DNA of 64,000 nt from contig NZ_QZCF01000005.1 in assembly GCF_003591485.1 (NCBI RefSeq), positions 310,001 through 374,000 of the forward strand, given 5' to 3'. A program made the position numbers and the translations under genes. Under the pieces are notes generated by a model. The model saw nothing but the letters and a program-made list of their open reading frames with translations, did no database searches and was not told the DNA's origin. Positions 32,673 through 42,343 of this stretch are shown piece by piece. The number at the start of each line of letters is the position of its first letter. Positions within the stretch are counted from its first letter, which is position 1. The stretch comes from Paenibacillus sp. 1011MAR3C5. Its GTDB lineage: Bacteria > Bacillota > Bacilli > Paenibacillales > Paenibacillaceae.

Positions 32673-34664
32673 ATGGAACTGTTTTTGCTCGTATTCATCA
32701 TGCTTGGTTTGATCGGATTATCGAATGTGCTGAATCGCTTCGTTCCCTTTATACCTATTCCGCTAATCCAGATTGCGCTTGGTATGGTAATCGCGATTTC
32801 TCCAGTTGTAGAGAATCTGGAGCTGAATCCGGAGCTGTTCTTTGTGTTGTTTATTGCGCCTCTACTGTTCAACGACGGCAGACGAACGCCGCGCAATGAG
32901 CTGTGGCAGCTGCGGGCGCCAATTCTGCTGATGGCGCTGGGACTCGTCCTTGCAACCGTACTTGTCGCAGGCCCGTTCATTCATTGGCTCATTCCGGAGA
33001 TTCCGCTTGCTGCTGCGTTTGCGCTCGCCGCGATACTCTCGCCTACCGACGCGGTAGCGGTCGGTTCGTTGGCAGGTCGCATCCGGCTTCCTTCCTCCAT
33101 AATGAGGCTGCTGGAGGGAGAGGCGCTTATGAATGACGCGTCGGGCCTGGTTGCTTTCAAGTTTGCGATAGCGGCTGCCGTTACGGGGGAATTCTCTGCC
33201 ATGGGCGCGACGGTGAGCTTCTTCCTTATTGCGGTCGGAGGTCTGGCAGCGGGGGCTATTATGGCCTTCTTGATCATATGGCTGCGTGTCTACCTGCGGC
33301 GATTGGGTATGGAAGACGTAACTGTCCATATGCTGATCATGATCATGACGCCGTTCTTGATCTATTTGGTCTCAGAAGAGATAGGTGTATCCGGGATCCT
33401 GGCTGTCGTGGCGGCAGGTATCGTCCATGCCATTGAACGGGATCGCATCCAGGCGGCGTCGGCCGAGCTTAGAATTGTTTCGGAAAGCACCTGGACCGTA
33501 ATTCTGTTCATTCTGAACGGCTTGGTGTTCGTCATCTTGGGTCTTGAGGTTCCTAGCGTGGTGTCCGTCATTATAGAGGATGAAGCGTACCGGAATGGCA
33601 TCGTCATCGGGTATATCCTGCTCATTACGGCGGTCCTGCTTCTACTGAGATTCGTTTGGGTGTACTTGTTCGCATCTGATCGGCAATTGCGGGCTGCGCT
33701 GCTGACATCGTTATCGGGGGTACGAGGCGCAGTAACGCTTGCAGGGGCATTCTCTATTCCGTTGATTATCTCAGGCGGTATGCCCTTTCCGCAGCGCGAT
33801 TTGATTATTTGCCTGTCCGCGGGCGTCATTCTGCTGACGCTCGTTCTGGCCAGCGCCTTGCTCCCTGTCTTATCTCGCGAGCCTGTGGCAGAGGTCGCGG
33901 CGGAAGATGGCTTCTCGGAGAACCAGGCACAGATCAAAGTGCTGAAGGCGGGACTGAAGACCGTGCGCGATCAAATGAACGATGACAATAGAGCGGCTGC
34001 GTTGTCCATTATGTCTCAGTACCAGCAAGAGCTGCATTGGCTCAAGAGCAAGGAACAGGGAAGGATCGAAGATATTCAGAAGAAAACCGTTGAGATCAGG
34101 CTGATGGCCCTGCGAGCGGAAGCGAAAACCGTGCGCCGGGAGCTGGAACAAGGGGAGATTAATGAGGAAGTTGCCGCTGCTTGTAAATATGCGCTCAAGC
34201 AGACGGAGGTTGCGCTCACGAACCGGCTCAAGTTCATGTTTTCAGCAGTGCTGCTGACCGTTCGCCATTTGATCAAGAAAAGCCTGTATCCCGGGTACAA
34301 GCACAAATGGACCAGGGAAGAGCTCGAGCAATACAAGGAGCTCAAGCTTCAATCCATACATGAGGCAGTAGAGAAAGTTAAAGCCTGCACCAATGACCAC
34401 AATCGCACAGCGGCGATGTCCGTCATTGCCCATTACCGGCAGATTGAAGAGATGCTCAGATCCGATCAAGTGAGGCCCTCTATGAATGAAGCGCTGCAGG
34501 AGCAGAAAAAGGAGCTGCAGGCGAAGGCTATTCAGAGCGAGCGCAACGTTATTCAATCGCTATATGAGCAAGGCGAGATCGACCGCTCCATGACCGGGAA
34601 ATTGCGTATGTTCATCAACTACAGGGAAGCCAGCTTATTCGAAAATGAGAGCATGGAGTCGTAG
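32673..34664 (+). CDS. Na+/H+ antiporter, CPA1 family (NhaP/YjcE-like)
   Basis: The 663-residue protein has about twelve hydrophobic helices in residues 1-405, with the CPA1 signatures FNDGRRTPRNEL, AILSPTDAVAV and LEGEALMNDASGLVAFKFA, whose ND pair belongs to the ion-binding site. About 250 charged residues follow, with coiled-coil character and possibly regulatory. It exchanges Na+ (or K+) for protons for pH and salt tolerance. ATG 32673 follows AAGGAG. It appears monocistronic; its neighbours are chitin genes with no evident functional link. Confidence 0.92.
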   Translation: MELFLLVFIMLGLIGLSNVLNRFVPFIPIPLIQIALGMVIAISPVVENLELNPELFFVLFIAPLLFNDGRRTPRNELWQLRAPILLMALGLVLATVLVAGPFIHWLIPEIPLAAAFALAAILSPTDAVAVGSLAGRIRLPSSIMRLLEGEALMNDASGLVAFKFAIAAAVTGEFSAMGATVSFFLIAVGGLAAGAIMAFLIIWLRVYLRRLGMEDVTVHMLIMIMTPFLIYLVSEEIGVSGILAVVAAGIVHAIERDRIQAASAELRIVSESTWTVILFILNGLVFVILGLEVPSVVSVIIEDEAYRNGIVIGYILLITAVLLLLRFVWVYLFASDRQLRAALLTSLSGVRGAVTLAGAFSIPLIISGGMPFPQRDLIICLSAGVILLTLVLASALLPVLSREPVAEVAAEDGFSENQAQIKVLKAGLKTVRDQMNDDNRAAALSIMSQYQQELHWLKSKEQGRIEDIQKKTVEIRLMALRAEAKTVRRELEQGEINEEVAAACKYALKQTEVALTNRLKFMFSAVLLTVRHLIKKSLYPGYKHKWTREELEQYKELKLQSIHEAVEKVKACTNDHNRTAAMSVIAHYRQIEEMLRSDQVRPSMNEALQEQKKELQAKAIQSERNVIQSLYEQGEIDRSMTGKLRMFINYREASLFENESMES

Positions 34665-34947
34665 TCCGGGTAGTTTGTTTGGGATAGCCTCTAATTTCTA
34701 TTCAACCGGCAATGGTTTTACAGAACCTCTGTTTATATTGTATATTCTATAGAAGGGAAGGAAGAATCCCCCATATTAAACTGCAGATTTCCTCGTTACT
34801 TCATACAAAGAGACAGGCATGCGGCTGAGCGAGTGACCGCGCGCCTGTCCGACTTAAACTTCATTTCTATATGCGGAGAAACATATACGCAGACCACACT
34901 AACCTAGATATTTCTTCAAACTTCATGAAGGATTTCCTCATCATACA
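34665..34947. other. intergenic stretch with one hairpin
   Basis: GACAGGC (34812-34818) and GCCTGTC (34843-34849), with inner GCGG/CCGC, form a hairpin between the convergent antiporter and chitinase genes; a weak terminator is likely. Nothing else is seen. Confidence 0.45.
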
Positions 34948-36192
34948 TTAGCAGGTAAGATTATTGCCCGTGGAGACGCCAAGTATGTTGGCGAAATTCG
35001 TAAAATAGCTGACCCGGTTGTTGACGGCATCCGGTCTGGCGCCATTACATTCCTGCGATCCGTTGATCGTGCGGATCGTCTCGCCGAAGCCTGCACCATT
35101 GACGATCGCGCTATGTGAAGTCATCGAGCCGGCGCCTGTTTGCGTTACCCAGAACCAAAGTGCGGTTTTCCATGCTACAGACGCATCTTGAGCTACCAGA
35201 TCCGGGTTGCTCAGCAGCGGCAAGCCGAGTGCCGCGCCCGCAGCGCCATAGTTATAGTTCCAGCTCAGCTGGATCGGGCCGCGTCCATAGTATTGCTTGC
35301 CTGGAGCACAAGGATATTGCGCATTCGAGGCGCAGTATAATGGATAGTTGTTTGTGTCAATCTCGACGATGTACTGGAGATGGCCTGTTTCTTGAGCGAC
35401 ATTGCCCAGGAAGGCGGCTGCTTCCCGTTTCTTGATCGTGTCGCTGCCGGTATTGGTGAATGCAGGGAAAGATGATAAGGCGGCTACTAGGCCGGAGTAC
35501 GTATAGAAGGAGTTGCGGTTAGGGAACATTTGGTTGAATTGGGCTTGGGAGACGACAAATCCAGTTGGATTGGTTGTGCCGTTAGGCGTACAGTTCTTGC
35601 TGGCGCTTTGCGGAGAAGTAATGATTGGTGAAGAGTTGGCGTTCTGAGCTGCGACGGTGTAGGAGTAAGTCGTACCGTTCGATAATCCGGAGTCAATTGT
35701 GGATAGACCGTTCGTCCATCTGTACCAGCTGCCGTTCCGGTACACATCGTATCCGGTCGCGCCAGATACTGAATTCCAGCTTAAGCTGCAAGTGGCGCTA
35801 GATGCGCTGACGTTCAGGGCTGGTGCGGATAAGGAGCCTCCACCGCCGCCTGAGCTTGGCGTACACGTCCTGCTGGCGCTTTGCGGTGAAGTGTCGATCG
35901 GAGATACGTTCGCGTTCTGCGCGGCGACGGTATAGGTGTAGGCGGTTCCGTTCGATAACCCGGTATCGGCGGTCGATAGCGTGCTCACCCATCTGTACCA
36001 ATTGCCGTTCCGATAAATATCATAACCCGTTGCGCCGGATATGGCGTTCCAGCTAAGATTACAAGTTCCGCTTGAAGCGCTGACATTCAATGTGGGGGTA
36101 GCCAAAGCACCAAAAGCTGTAAGCGAATATAAGGGAATAGTTCCGATTACGATAACGATCATTAACAAATATTTGGCCATACTGCTTTTCAT
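34948..36192 (-). CDS. secreted GH19 chitinase with two FnIII-like repeats
   Basis: The 414-residue precursor has a signal peptide (to about residue 30), two near-identical FnIII-like domains (about 33-112 and 124-203) joined by a Gly-rich linker, and a GH19 catalytic domain (about 212-414). The catalytic Glu268 is in NVAQETGHL, and the substrate groove motif YYGRGPIQLSWNYNYG is present. GH19 enzymes cut chitin by inversion. ATG 36192 follows GGGAGGG. A cre-like site lies 120 bases upstream, suggesting carbon repression. The two repeats share blocks such as LSWN, SGATGYD and SNGT, pointing to a recent duplication. Confidence 0.95.
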   Translation of the reverse strand: MKSSMAKYLLMIVIVIGTIPLYSLTAFGALATPTLNVSASSGTCNLSWNAISGATGYDIYRNGNWYRWVSTLSTADTGLSNGTAYTYTVAAQNANVSPIDTSPQSASRTCTPSSGGGGGSLSAPALNVSASSATCSLSWNSVSGATGYDVYRNGSWYRWTNGLSTIDSGLSNGTTYSYTVAAQNANSSPIITSPQSASKNCTPNGTTNPTGFVVSQAQFNQMFPNRNSFYTYSGLVAALSSFPAFTNTGSDTIKKREAAAFLGNVAQETGHLQYIVEIDTNNYPLYCASNAQYPCAPGKQYYGRGPIQLSWNYNYGAAGAALGLPLLSNPDLVAQDASVAWKTALWFWVTQTGAGSMTSHSAIVNGAGFGETIRTINGSQECNGARPDAVNNRVSYFTNFANILGVSTGNNLTC

Positions 36193-36312
36193 TACAAATC
36201 CCTCCCAAAAAGTTATGATGATGTCGGACGATCCAATCTAAGCTGAGTGAATCATACCTCGCTCATAACGGTTCGTTCTGCCTCACTCCTTTCGCAGGAA
36301 GAATCTATTAAG

Positions 36313-36326
36313 TTAAAGCGCTTGCA
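36313..36326 (-). promoter_or_regulatory. cre-like CcpA site upstream of the GH19 gene
   Basis: On the minus strand TGCAAGCGCTTTAA fits the cre consensus TGWAANCGNTNWCA closely, with a C at position 3 and an A in place of the C near the end. It lies 121 bases upstream of the chitinase start. Confidence 0.5.
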
Positions 36327-36462
36327 CTTCAATGATAGTCTATTATTTTTATGTTATCAATTGTAAATTATTGATTATATTCACTTAACTATATTAAATA
36401 TTACAGTTAATCCTATCAATGTTCGTGAAATGCTGTGGTTATTTCATAATAGGGGGAAGATC

Positions 36463-36924
36463 ATGATTGAATTAGTAGAGGTGAAGGTTGAACAAGCTGA
36501 AGAGCTCCATGCCATGCAGAAACGTACCTTTTTGCCTTTGTTGCACAAATATATGGATGACGATACCAATCCGGCCAATGAGCCGCTGGATCGTCTAATC
36601 GATAAAATTCGGAATGGACGTTTTTACACCATTATTGTTAACTGTGTAGTTGTGGGCGCCATTCGTATCGTGCAGCGTCAGAACAGCGCATGGATCAGTC
36701 CGATCTTTGTACTGCCGGAATTTCAGGGCCGAGGCATCGCGCAGAGAGCGATTCGATTGGCGGAGGGATTGTTCCCGGAGCATAAAGTATGGGAGCTGCA
36801 GACGATCCTTCAGGAGCAAGGAAATTGCCGATTGTATGAGAAGATGGGCTATAAGCGCACGGAATATAAGCATTCCATTAACAGCCGTATGACCTTGGTC
36901 GGTTATATGAAAAAGTTAGGCTGA
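36463..36924 (+). CDS. GNAT-family N-acetyltransferase
   Basis: The 153-residue protein shows the GNAT core: a beta strand WISPIFVLPEFQGRGIAQRA with the acetyl-CoA loop QGRGIA, then NCRLYEKMGYKRT, the usual C-terminal motif. The substrate is unknown. ATG 36463 follows AGGGGGAAG; an in-frame ATG at 36430 lacks a ribosome site. An arylamine acetyltransferase gene follows 82 bases later, without apparent link. Confidence 0.88.
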   Translation: MIELVEVKVEQAEELHAMQKRTFLPLLHKYMDDDTNPANEPLDRLIDKIRNGRFYTIIVNCVVVGAIRIVQRQNSAWISPIFVLPEFQGRGIAQRAIRLAEGLFPEHKVWELQTILQEQGNCRLYEKMGYKRTEYKHSINSRMTLVGYMKKLG

Positions 36925-37006
36925 TCATTAAAGCAGATGCCAGAATGTCCGGTGTATTGTAAGATAAGGAGAGGCTTACATACTGATTTTCAATGGGGGA
37001 ACAGAG

Positions 37007-37780
37007 ATGGACGCTCAATCGTATTTGCGGAGAATCGGCTATACAGGAATCATTGACGGCAGTGCGGAGGTACTGGCGGAGCTACAGGAGCGTCACTTGC
37101 AATCGGTGCCGTACGAGAATTTGGACATATTGCAGGGCAAGCCGCTTTCCTTGGTGCCGAAGGATATTTATCGTAAAATCGTGGAGCGGAGACGCGGCGG
37201 CTATTGCTTCGAGCTGAATGCGCTGTTCGGATGGCTGCTGCGCGAGCTTCACTATGACGTGACCGATTGCTTCGCCCGATTCTGGAGGGACGAGACGGAT
37301 CTGCCGCCTAAGCGCAGGCATCATGTACTGCTGGTGAAGATAGGGGATTCCCGTTATCTATGCGACGTGGGGGTAGGCGGAGTCGTGCCGAGGCGCCCGC
37401 TCTTGCTGCAGGAAGGGCTGGAGCAGCTGCAAGGCGGAGAATGCTACCGCCTGGATCGGGATGATGATTTCGGCTGGCTGTTAATGGAGCGGAAGGATGG
37501 CGAATGGTCGCGTTTGTTCTCCTTTACAGAGGAGCGGCAGCTTGCAAAGGATTTTCTGATGGCGTCGTACTGGTGCGAGCATGCGCCGGATTCGATCTTT
37601 AGATCCGTCAAAATGCTTGCGATTCATACCAAGGATGGCCGCAATTCGATTGCGGACGATGAATTCCGTCTGTTCAGAAAGGACGGCGTGCATACATTTA
37701 CACCTGCCAATGAATCGGAGTATGCCGAAGCGCTTAGCACTTATTTTGGTATTGTACTGCATGATGAATCGTCGAAATAA
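37007..37780 (+). CDS. arylamine N-acetyltransferase
   Basis: The 257-residue protein has the NAT catalytic triad: Cys67 in RRGGYCFELN, His106 in RHHVLLV and Asp120 in LCDVGVGG. These enzymes move acetyl from acetyl-CoA to aromatic amines and hydrazines. The early block VPYENLDI is also typical. GGGGGAACAG precedes ATG 37007, and a terminator follows at 37825. Confidence 0.93.
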   Translation: MDAQSYLRRIGYTGIIDGSAEVLAELQERHLQSVPYENLDILQGKPLSLVPKDIYRKIVERRRGGYCFELNALFGWLLRELHYDVTDCFARFWRDETDLPPKRRHHVLLVKIGDSRYLCDVGVGGVVPRRPLLLQEGLEQLQGGECYRLDRDDDFGWLLMERKDGEWSRLFSFTEERQLAKDFLMASYWCEHAPDSIFRSVKMLAIHTKDGRNSIADDEFRLFRKDGVHTFTPANESEYAEALSTYFGIVLHDESSK

Positions 37781-37824
37781 TGGGTTAGCATAGCTTCAAC
37801 ACAGTTTGAGCATGAACGTACTCT

Positions 37825-37850
37825 AAACCGCATCTTTATGCGGTTTTTTT
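37825..37850 (+). terminator. Rho-independent terminator
   Basis: AAACCGCAT (37825-37833) and ATGCGGTTT (37838-37846) form a perfect stem with a CTTT loop, then a T-run. Confidence 0.9.
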
Positions 37851-37941
37851 GCTTGCCCTAAAACGTAAAAGGGTACAATAATAATTAAATTAGCATCATT
37901 AAATACTTACAATTACTTAAATATATATCCAAAATACTTAT

Positions 37942-37956
37942 ATCTTATGGTAAGAT
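37942..37956 (+). promoter_or_regulatory. inverted repeat before the DeoR-nagA operon
   Basis: ATCTTA-TGG-TAAGAT is a perfect palindrome 23 bases before the TTG start of the DeoR gene. TAAGAT may also be the -10 box. It is a natural place for autorepression. Confidence 0.45.
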
Positions 37957-37978
37957 GTATGTAAAATGAGGTGGTCAG

Positions 37979-38770
37979 TTGTATCAAGAAGAGCGGTTGC
38001 TTAAGATCCTTGGTTACTTGAAAGAACACCATTCCATAAGCGTGGTGGATATCTGTTCTCTTCTGGGCATCTCCAGAGACACCGCGCGAAGGGATATTGT
38101 GAAGCTGGTGCAAGAGGGGGTTGTCATCCGAACGCATGGCGGAGTCGCCATGCCTCAATTGAAAAGAGAAATAGCGACTTATCAGGATCGATTAATCGAA
38201 GAATCCGATCGGAAACGGGTAATCGGAAAGGCAGCAGCAGAGCTGATTCATGACAGGGAGACCATCCTATTGGATGTGTCTACGACCGTGCAGTGCCTCG
38301 CTGAGCATATGAGGGCTGCTGAGCTGATGGCGATTACGCATTCGATTGATATTGTAGGCATTCTCTCCGGAAGAGAGGATTTGCAAGTCTATGTGCTTGG
38401 CGGTTACTTGCATGCGCGTGATCGGCGGTTGTATGGGCCGTCCGTGATCGACAAGCTGAAGGAAGTTAGAGCCGACAAGGCGTTCATAGGGGCCTCTGCT
38501 ATCCATAGCGATGGCCTGTACTACCCGCATGAAGATGATGTCTCGGTAAAAAAGGAAATGGCGCTCCGATCGGACCAGGTTATTGTGTTGGCGGACTTCA
38601 CCAAATTTAATCGCAAATCGGTGTATCGGCTGGATTTTGACAGGGTAGATATTTTGGTTACGGACCAAGCCATCCCCGCCGAAATCCATGAGGTGCTGGA
38701 CCAGAAAAACATTACGGTCATTGAGTGTGACCGGAGCTTAAATGAAGAGGAGAATCAGCATGGCGTGTAA
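37979..38770 (+). CDS. DeoR-family repressor next to nagA
   Basis: The 263-residue protein has an N-terminal DeoR helix-turn-helix (VVDICSLLGISRDTARRDIVKL with RTHGGVAMP) and a sugar-phosphate-sensing domain (LLDVSTTVQCLAEHM, VYVLGGYLHARDRRLYGP, ADFTKFNRKSVYR). Such proteins release DNA on binding phosphorylated sugars. The start is TTG 37979 with GAGGTGG. It overlaps nagA by 11 bases, so GlcNAc-6-phosphate or a related sugar phosphate is a likely signal. It is not the GntR-type NagR/YvoA usual in Bacillus. Confidence 0.88.
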   Translation: MYQEERLLKILGYLKEHHSISVVDICSLLGISRDTARRDIVKLVQEGVVIRTHGGVAMPQLKREIATYQDRLIEESDRKRVIGKAAAELIHDRETILLDVSTTVQCLAEHMRAAELMAITHSIDIVGILSGREDLQVYVLGGYLHARDRRLYGPSVIDKLKEVRADKAFIGASAIHSDGLYYPHEDDVSVKKEMALRSDQVIVLADFTKFNRKSVYRLDFDRVDILVTDQAIPAEIHEVLDQKNITVIECDRSLNEEENQHGV

Positions 38771-39914
38771 AGTAATCCACAATGTATGTATTCCGCATTC
38801 TGGCAATGAGGTTCTACCCGCAGCCGTCTGGATCAGAGCTGGTAAAATCGAGAAAATCGATATCGGTTTATCGGCACTTCCCAATGGCGAGTATGAACGG
38901 ATTGACGGCCTTGGTTGCCTGCTGATCCCCGGAATGATCGATGTCCATATCCACGGCGCGAGCGGCTTCGATATGATGGATGGCAGCGAGGAGAGTATCC
39001 AGCAGGTGTCGCGCGCATGTGCTGCTACAGGATGCACGGCTTTTTTGGCTACCTCAGTGAGCTCGTCGATGGATGATTTGCTGGCTATGATACGCAGCGT
39101 CAAACGGGTAATCGGCAAAGAGTCCGGTGCGAGAATCGCCGGGCTGCATCTGGAAGGTCCTTACTTGAATCCCAAGCGTAAGGGGATGCAGAACGAGAAG
39201 TTTTTGCGGCATCCCGATCTGGAGGAGATGGAGCTAATATTCCGCGAGGCAGAGGGACTGATCAGGATGGTGACGATCGCGCCAGAATTGCCCGGCGGGA
39301 TGGAGCTGATTGCCTACCTGAAGGAAAAAGATGTCGTCATCGCCCTTGCCCATTCGGATGCAACTTATGAGGAAGCGAAGCTGGCGTTTGAAGCGGGAGC
39401 CAGCCATGTCACCCATTGCTTTAATGGGATGCGTCCCATTCATCATCGTGATCCCGGGCTCGTCGTAGCCGCTTTTGAGGAAGAGCATGTCAGTTTGCAG
39501 GCCATTGTGGACGGCATTCATCTGCATCCTGCCATTGTGCGGATGATGCATCGTATGAAAGGAGCTGACGGAATGGTGCTCATTACGGATGCACTTCAAG
39601 CGATGGGACTAGGCGATGGGGAGTATGTCTTCGGCGGTCATCAGGTTCAAGTCGTCGAAGGCGTAGCTAGATTAAAGGACGGGACGCTGGCTTCCAGCAC
39701 CGTCACGATGAATGAAGCGCTCAGGCTTGCGATTGAAGCCGGCATTTCGTTAAGCGATGCCGTACAGATGGCTTCGGCAACGCCGGCTAGAATATTGGGA
39801 CTGGATGAGATCGGCAACATCTCTACCGGCTATGATGCCGATCTGGTGCTGCTGAACGATCGGTTCGAGGTGGAGTGGACCCTAATCAATGGCGAGCTGA
39901 TTCCGGAACGGTAA
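38760..39914 (+). CDS. nagA: N-acetylglucosamine-6-phosphate deacetylase
   Basis: The 384-residue amidohydrolase has DVHIHGASGFD, HLEGPYLNPKRKGM, LAHSDATYEEA, THCFNGMRPIHHRDPG and ITDALQAMG, the ordered metal and substrate motifs of NagA. It turns GlcNAc-6-P into glucosamine-6-P and acetate, the first committed step after chitin breakdown and uptake. ATG 38760 follows GAAGAGGAG at eight bases. nagB and a GlcNAc transporter are not in the window. Confidence 0.95.
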   Translation: MACKVIHNVCIPHSGNEVLPAAVWIRAGKIEKIDIGLSALPNGEYERIDGLGCLLIPGMIDVHIHGASGFDMMDGSEESIQQVSRACAATGCTAFLATSVSSSMDDLLAMIRSVKRVIGKESGARIAGLHLEGPYLNPKRKGMQNEKFLRHPDLEEMELIFREAEGLIRMVTIAPELPGGMELIAYLKEKDVVIALAHSDATYEEAKLAFEAGASHVTHCFNGMRPIHHRDPGLVVAAFEEEHVSLQAIVDGIHLHPAIVRMMHRMKGADGMVLITDALQAMGLGDGEYVFGGHQVQVVEGVARLKDGTLASSTVTMNEALRLAIEAGISLSDAVQMASATPARILGLDEIGNISTGYDADLVLLNDRFEVEWTLINGELIPER

Positions 39915-39932
39915 TTCATAACAATCGTCGAG

Positions 39933-39978
39933 GCTGTCCCAAAAGTCTTACAAGACTAAGGGACAGCTCTCTCTTTTT
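39933..39978 (+). terminator. Rho-independent terminator after nagA
   Basis: GCTGTCCC (39933-39940) pairs with GGGACAGC (39960-39967), with an inner AGTCTT/AAGACT stem, followed by CTCTCTTTTT. Confidence 0.8.
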
Positions 39979-40018
39979 ATGAAAAGAACATATTATGCAA
40001 ACATATAAACTTCGCAAC

Positions 40019-41245
40019 TTATTCTTTCGATCGCGGCCCCATGATCTTCGAATCTTTGGGCAGGAACAGGGCGAACAGGCCGAGCAGCGGCAGGAAGGAG
40101 CATACCTTGACCATCAGCTCTACGCTGTGCGTATCCATCAGCCAGCCCATGACAACAGAACCAAGTCCCGCTAGACCAAAGGATAGACCGAAGAACAATC
40201 CGGCAATCGTACCGACATGTCCTGGCAGCAATTCTTGCGCATAGACGATAATGACCGAAAACCCGGACATCAGGATCAAGCCAATTGCGATACATAGCAA
40301 GATGGAACCAGTAGGTCCTGCATAAGGAAGAAGCAGGGAGAACGGCGCCGTGCCGAATATAGAGAACCAAATAATGCGCTGTCTGCCGAATCGGTCTGCA
40401 AGCGGCCCGCCCAGGAAGGTGCCGATCATACCGGCGAACTGAAGGGCGAACAAGGCCAATTGGGCCCGCTCAAGCGGCAGATGAAAGGTCTCCATAAAGT
40501 AGAAGGAGTAATAGCCCGTCATGCTTGCCAGATAGACGAACTTAGAGAACAGCATCATGATCAGGATGCCCAGTACAAAAGCAATAAATGGCTTGCTGAA
40601 TCGCTTGGCGGCAGCGGCTGATGTGCTCGCTTTGCGCTTGGCGACAGCGGCAGCGGAGGTTTGCTCGCGGTACCATCTGCTAATCCGGTATTGAATCAGA
40701 ATACCGATGGCGGCAAGCAGCGTGAACCAAAGAAAGCCGTATTGTCCCCGAGGGCTAATAACGAAGGCGACCATGAGCGGTGCGAGAGCTTGACCGGCAT
40801 TGCCTCCTACCTGGAACACCGATTGGGCGAAGCCTTTGCTTTTGCCAGCCGCCAGATGAGCGACGCGAGACGACTCCGGGTGAAGCACGGAGGAGCCTAT
40901 TCCGATGAGTGCAGCAGCAAGCAGCAGGATCGTATAGCTTGGAGCGACAGCGAGCCCAATCATGCCCAGCAGCGAGAATACCATGCCGAGCGGCAGCAGC
41001 ATGGGGATTGGTCTCCGGTCCGTATAGATCCCGATGAGCGGCTGAAGCACGGAGGCTGTAATGTTCAGTGTGAATGCCACCCAGCCGATCTGAACGAAGC
41101 TAAGCTGGAGCTGCTCCTGGAAGATAGGGAAGACGGCGGGCACGACGGTCTGCATGGCGTCATTCAGCAGATGCGCCATGCTGACGCCGAGCAGCACGGT
41201 CATGGCCGTTTGGTTGGCCCGGAGGGCCGTTGCGGTGTGCGACAT
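40019..41245 (-). CDS. MFS exporter, fosmidomycin-resistance (Fsr) type
   Basis: The 408-residue protein has twelve predicted helices in two halves with a charged central loop (about 195-220). LNDAMQTVVPAVFPIF in helix 1 and SVLHPESSRVAHLAAG fit the Fsr branch of the major facilitator superfamily, whose members export fosmidomycin and other small molecules. GPLADRFGRQRIIW is the standard loop motif of the second half. It is divergent from the AraC-type regulator gene at 41369, a likely control pair. Confidence 0.88.
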   Translation of the reverse strand: MSHTATALRANQTAMTVLLGVSMAHLLNDAMQTVVPAVFPIFQEQLQLSFVQIGWVAFTLNITASVLQPLIGIYTDRRPIPMLLPLGMVFSLLGMIGLAVAPSYTILLLAAALIGIGSSVLHPESSRVAHLAAGKSKGFAQSVFQVGGNAGQALAPLMVAFVISPRGQYGFLWFTLLAAIGILIQYRISRWYREQTSAAAVAKRKASTSAAAAKRFSKPFIAFVLGILIMMLFSKFVYLASMTGYYSFYFMETFHLPLERAQLALFALQFAGMIGTFLGGPLADRFGRQRIIWFSIFGTAPFSLLLPYAGPTGSILLCIAIGLILMSGFSVIIVYAQELLPGHVGTIAGLFFGLSFGLAGLGSVVMGWLMDTHSVELMVKVCSFLPLLGLFALFLPKDSKIMGPRSKE

Positions 41246-41368
41246 GTTCTCAACATCCTATTCTAGTAGATTTAGACTACATCATAGCGGATAGGTACTG
41301 CCGCGCGCGTCGCAAAAAATGCTTTCTATTCCCGCAATAATTGCTATAATTACTCCAGGGTGAGTGCC

Positions 41369-42163
41369 ATGCAGACACAAATGCAGATTATATTGCCAAA
41401 TATCGAGCTGCACAAAATAGAGAATGAATTCGTGAATATCCCTCATGCCCATCATCATGAATATCAAATTACCGTACCGATCAAAGGAAGCTGCGAGTTT
41501 CATTACGAGAGCCGGTATATGGAGCTGCGAGCAGGCGAAGGACTCGTCGTGAACCCTGCGGATCGACATTGCTTCCAGATGGGCAATGATTCGGGCATTA
41601 TTATCGTTATCGCGAAGGATGAGCTGGTCGGGCAAGCCTACCGGGAGGAGCGGCCGATTCAGAGGCCGTTCGCGCCCGCTGCCATGCTGTCTTACTTCCA
41701 GCGTTGTGCGTCGCGGTTCATCGCGATGGACCATATGGATTCATTGGCTGTGGAGGAGTCGCAGTCTCTGGCGCTTGCTGAGCTTGGGGCTATGCTTGCC
41801 GCTGGGCGGCAGTCGAAAGCTGAGCCAGCGAAGTTAGAGGAGCGGGCATCGGATTGGAGCATGATGCAAGTGCTCGAATATATTCGCTCTCACTATACAG
41901 AGCAGCTGGACATTGACCAGCTAGCGGCAGTCGCGCTTCAGAGCCGCTATCATTTCATCCGGTCGTTCAAACTGGCAATGGGTGTGACGCCTTATCAATA
42001 TGTGCTTCGTCTACGGGTGGAGGAAGCGAAGCGGCAGCTGCGAAAGAGTGAGCATACGGTGACAGACATCAGCTTTAATGTAGGATTTTCCAGTCCCAGC
42101 CAATTTTATCGGGTGTTTATGAAGTTTTCAGGTATGACTCCAGAGAGTTTTCGGGGGATGTAA
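41369..42163 (+). CDS. AraC-family transcriptional regulator
   Basis: The 264-residue protein has an N-terminal cupin-like sensor (PHAHHHEYQITVPIKGSCEF, AGEGLVVNPADRHCF) and the C-terminal AraC double helix-turn-helix (IDQLAAVALQSRYHFIRSFK, VTDISFNVGFSSPSQFYRVF). It starts at ATG 41369, or GTG 41360. A TATAAT box at 41345 suggests a very short leader. The divergent Fsr-like exporter is its likely target. Confidence 0.9.
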   Translation: MQTQMQIILPNIELHKIENEFVNIPHAHHHEYQITVPIKGSCEFHYESRYMELRAGEGLVVNPADRHCFQMGNDSGIIIVIAKDELVGQAYREERPIQRPFAPAAMLSYFQRCASRFIAMDHMDSLAVEESQSLALAELGAMLAAGRQSKAEPAKLEERASDWSMMQVLEYIRSHYTEQLDIDQLAAVALQSRYHFIRSFKLAMGVTPYQYVLRLRVEEAKRQLRKSEHTVTDISFNVGFSSPSQFYRVFMKFSGMTPESFRGM

Positions 42164-42343
42164 GGTTTGTAAATCGGATGTTGGGGCGTCTGAGCGAGCA
42201 TACGGGAGCAACTTTTCGAGCATCACTTCTCTGGGCGGCATTTTCAGGAAATGGCGAGAATTTTCAATTTTATTGTCGTCATATGCGGTTTTTCATGTTT
42301 TTTCATCTCCGATATAATAGATAGGAAATGTAGAGGATGGTGA

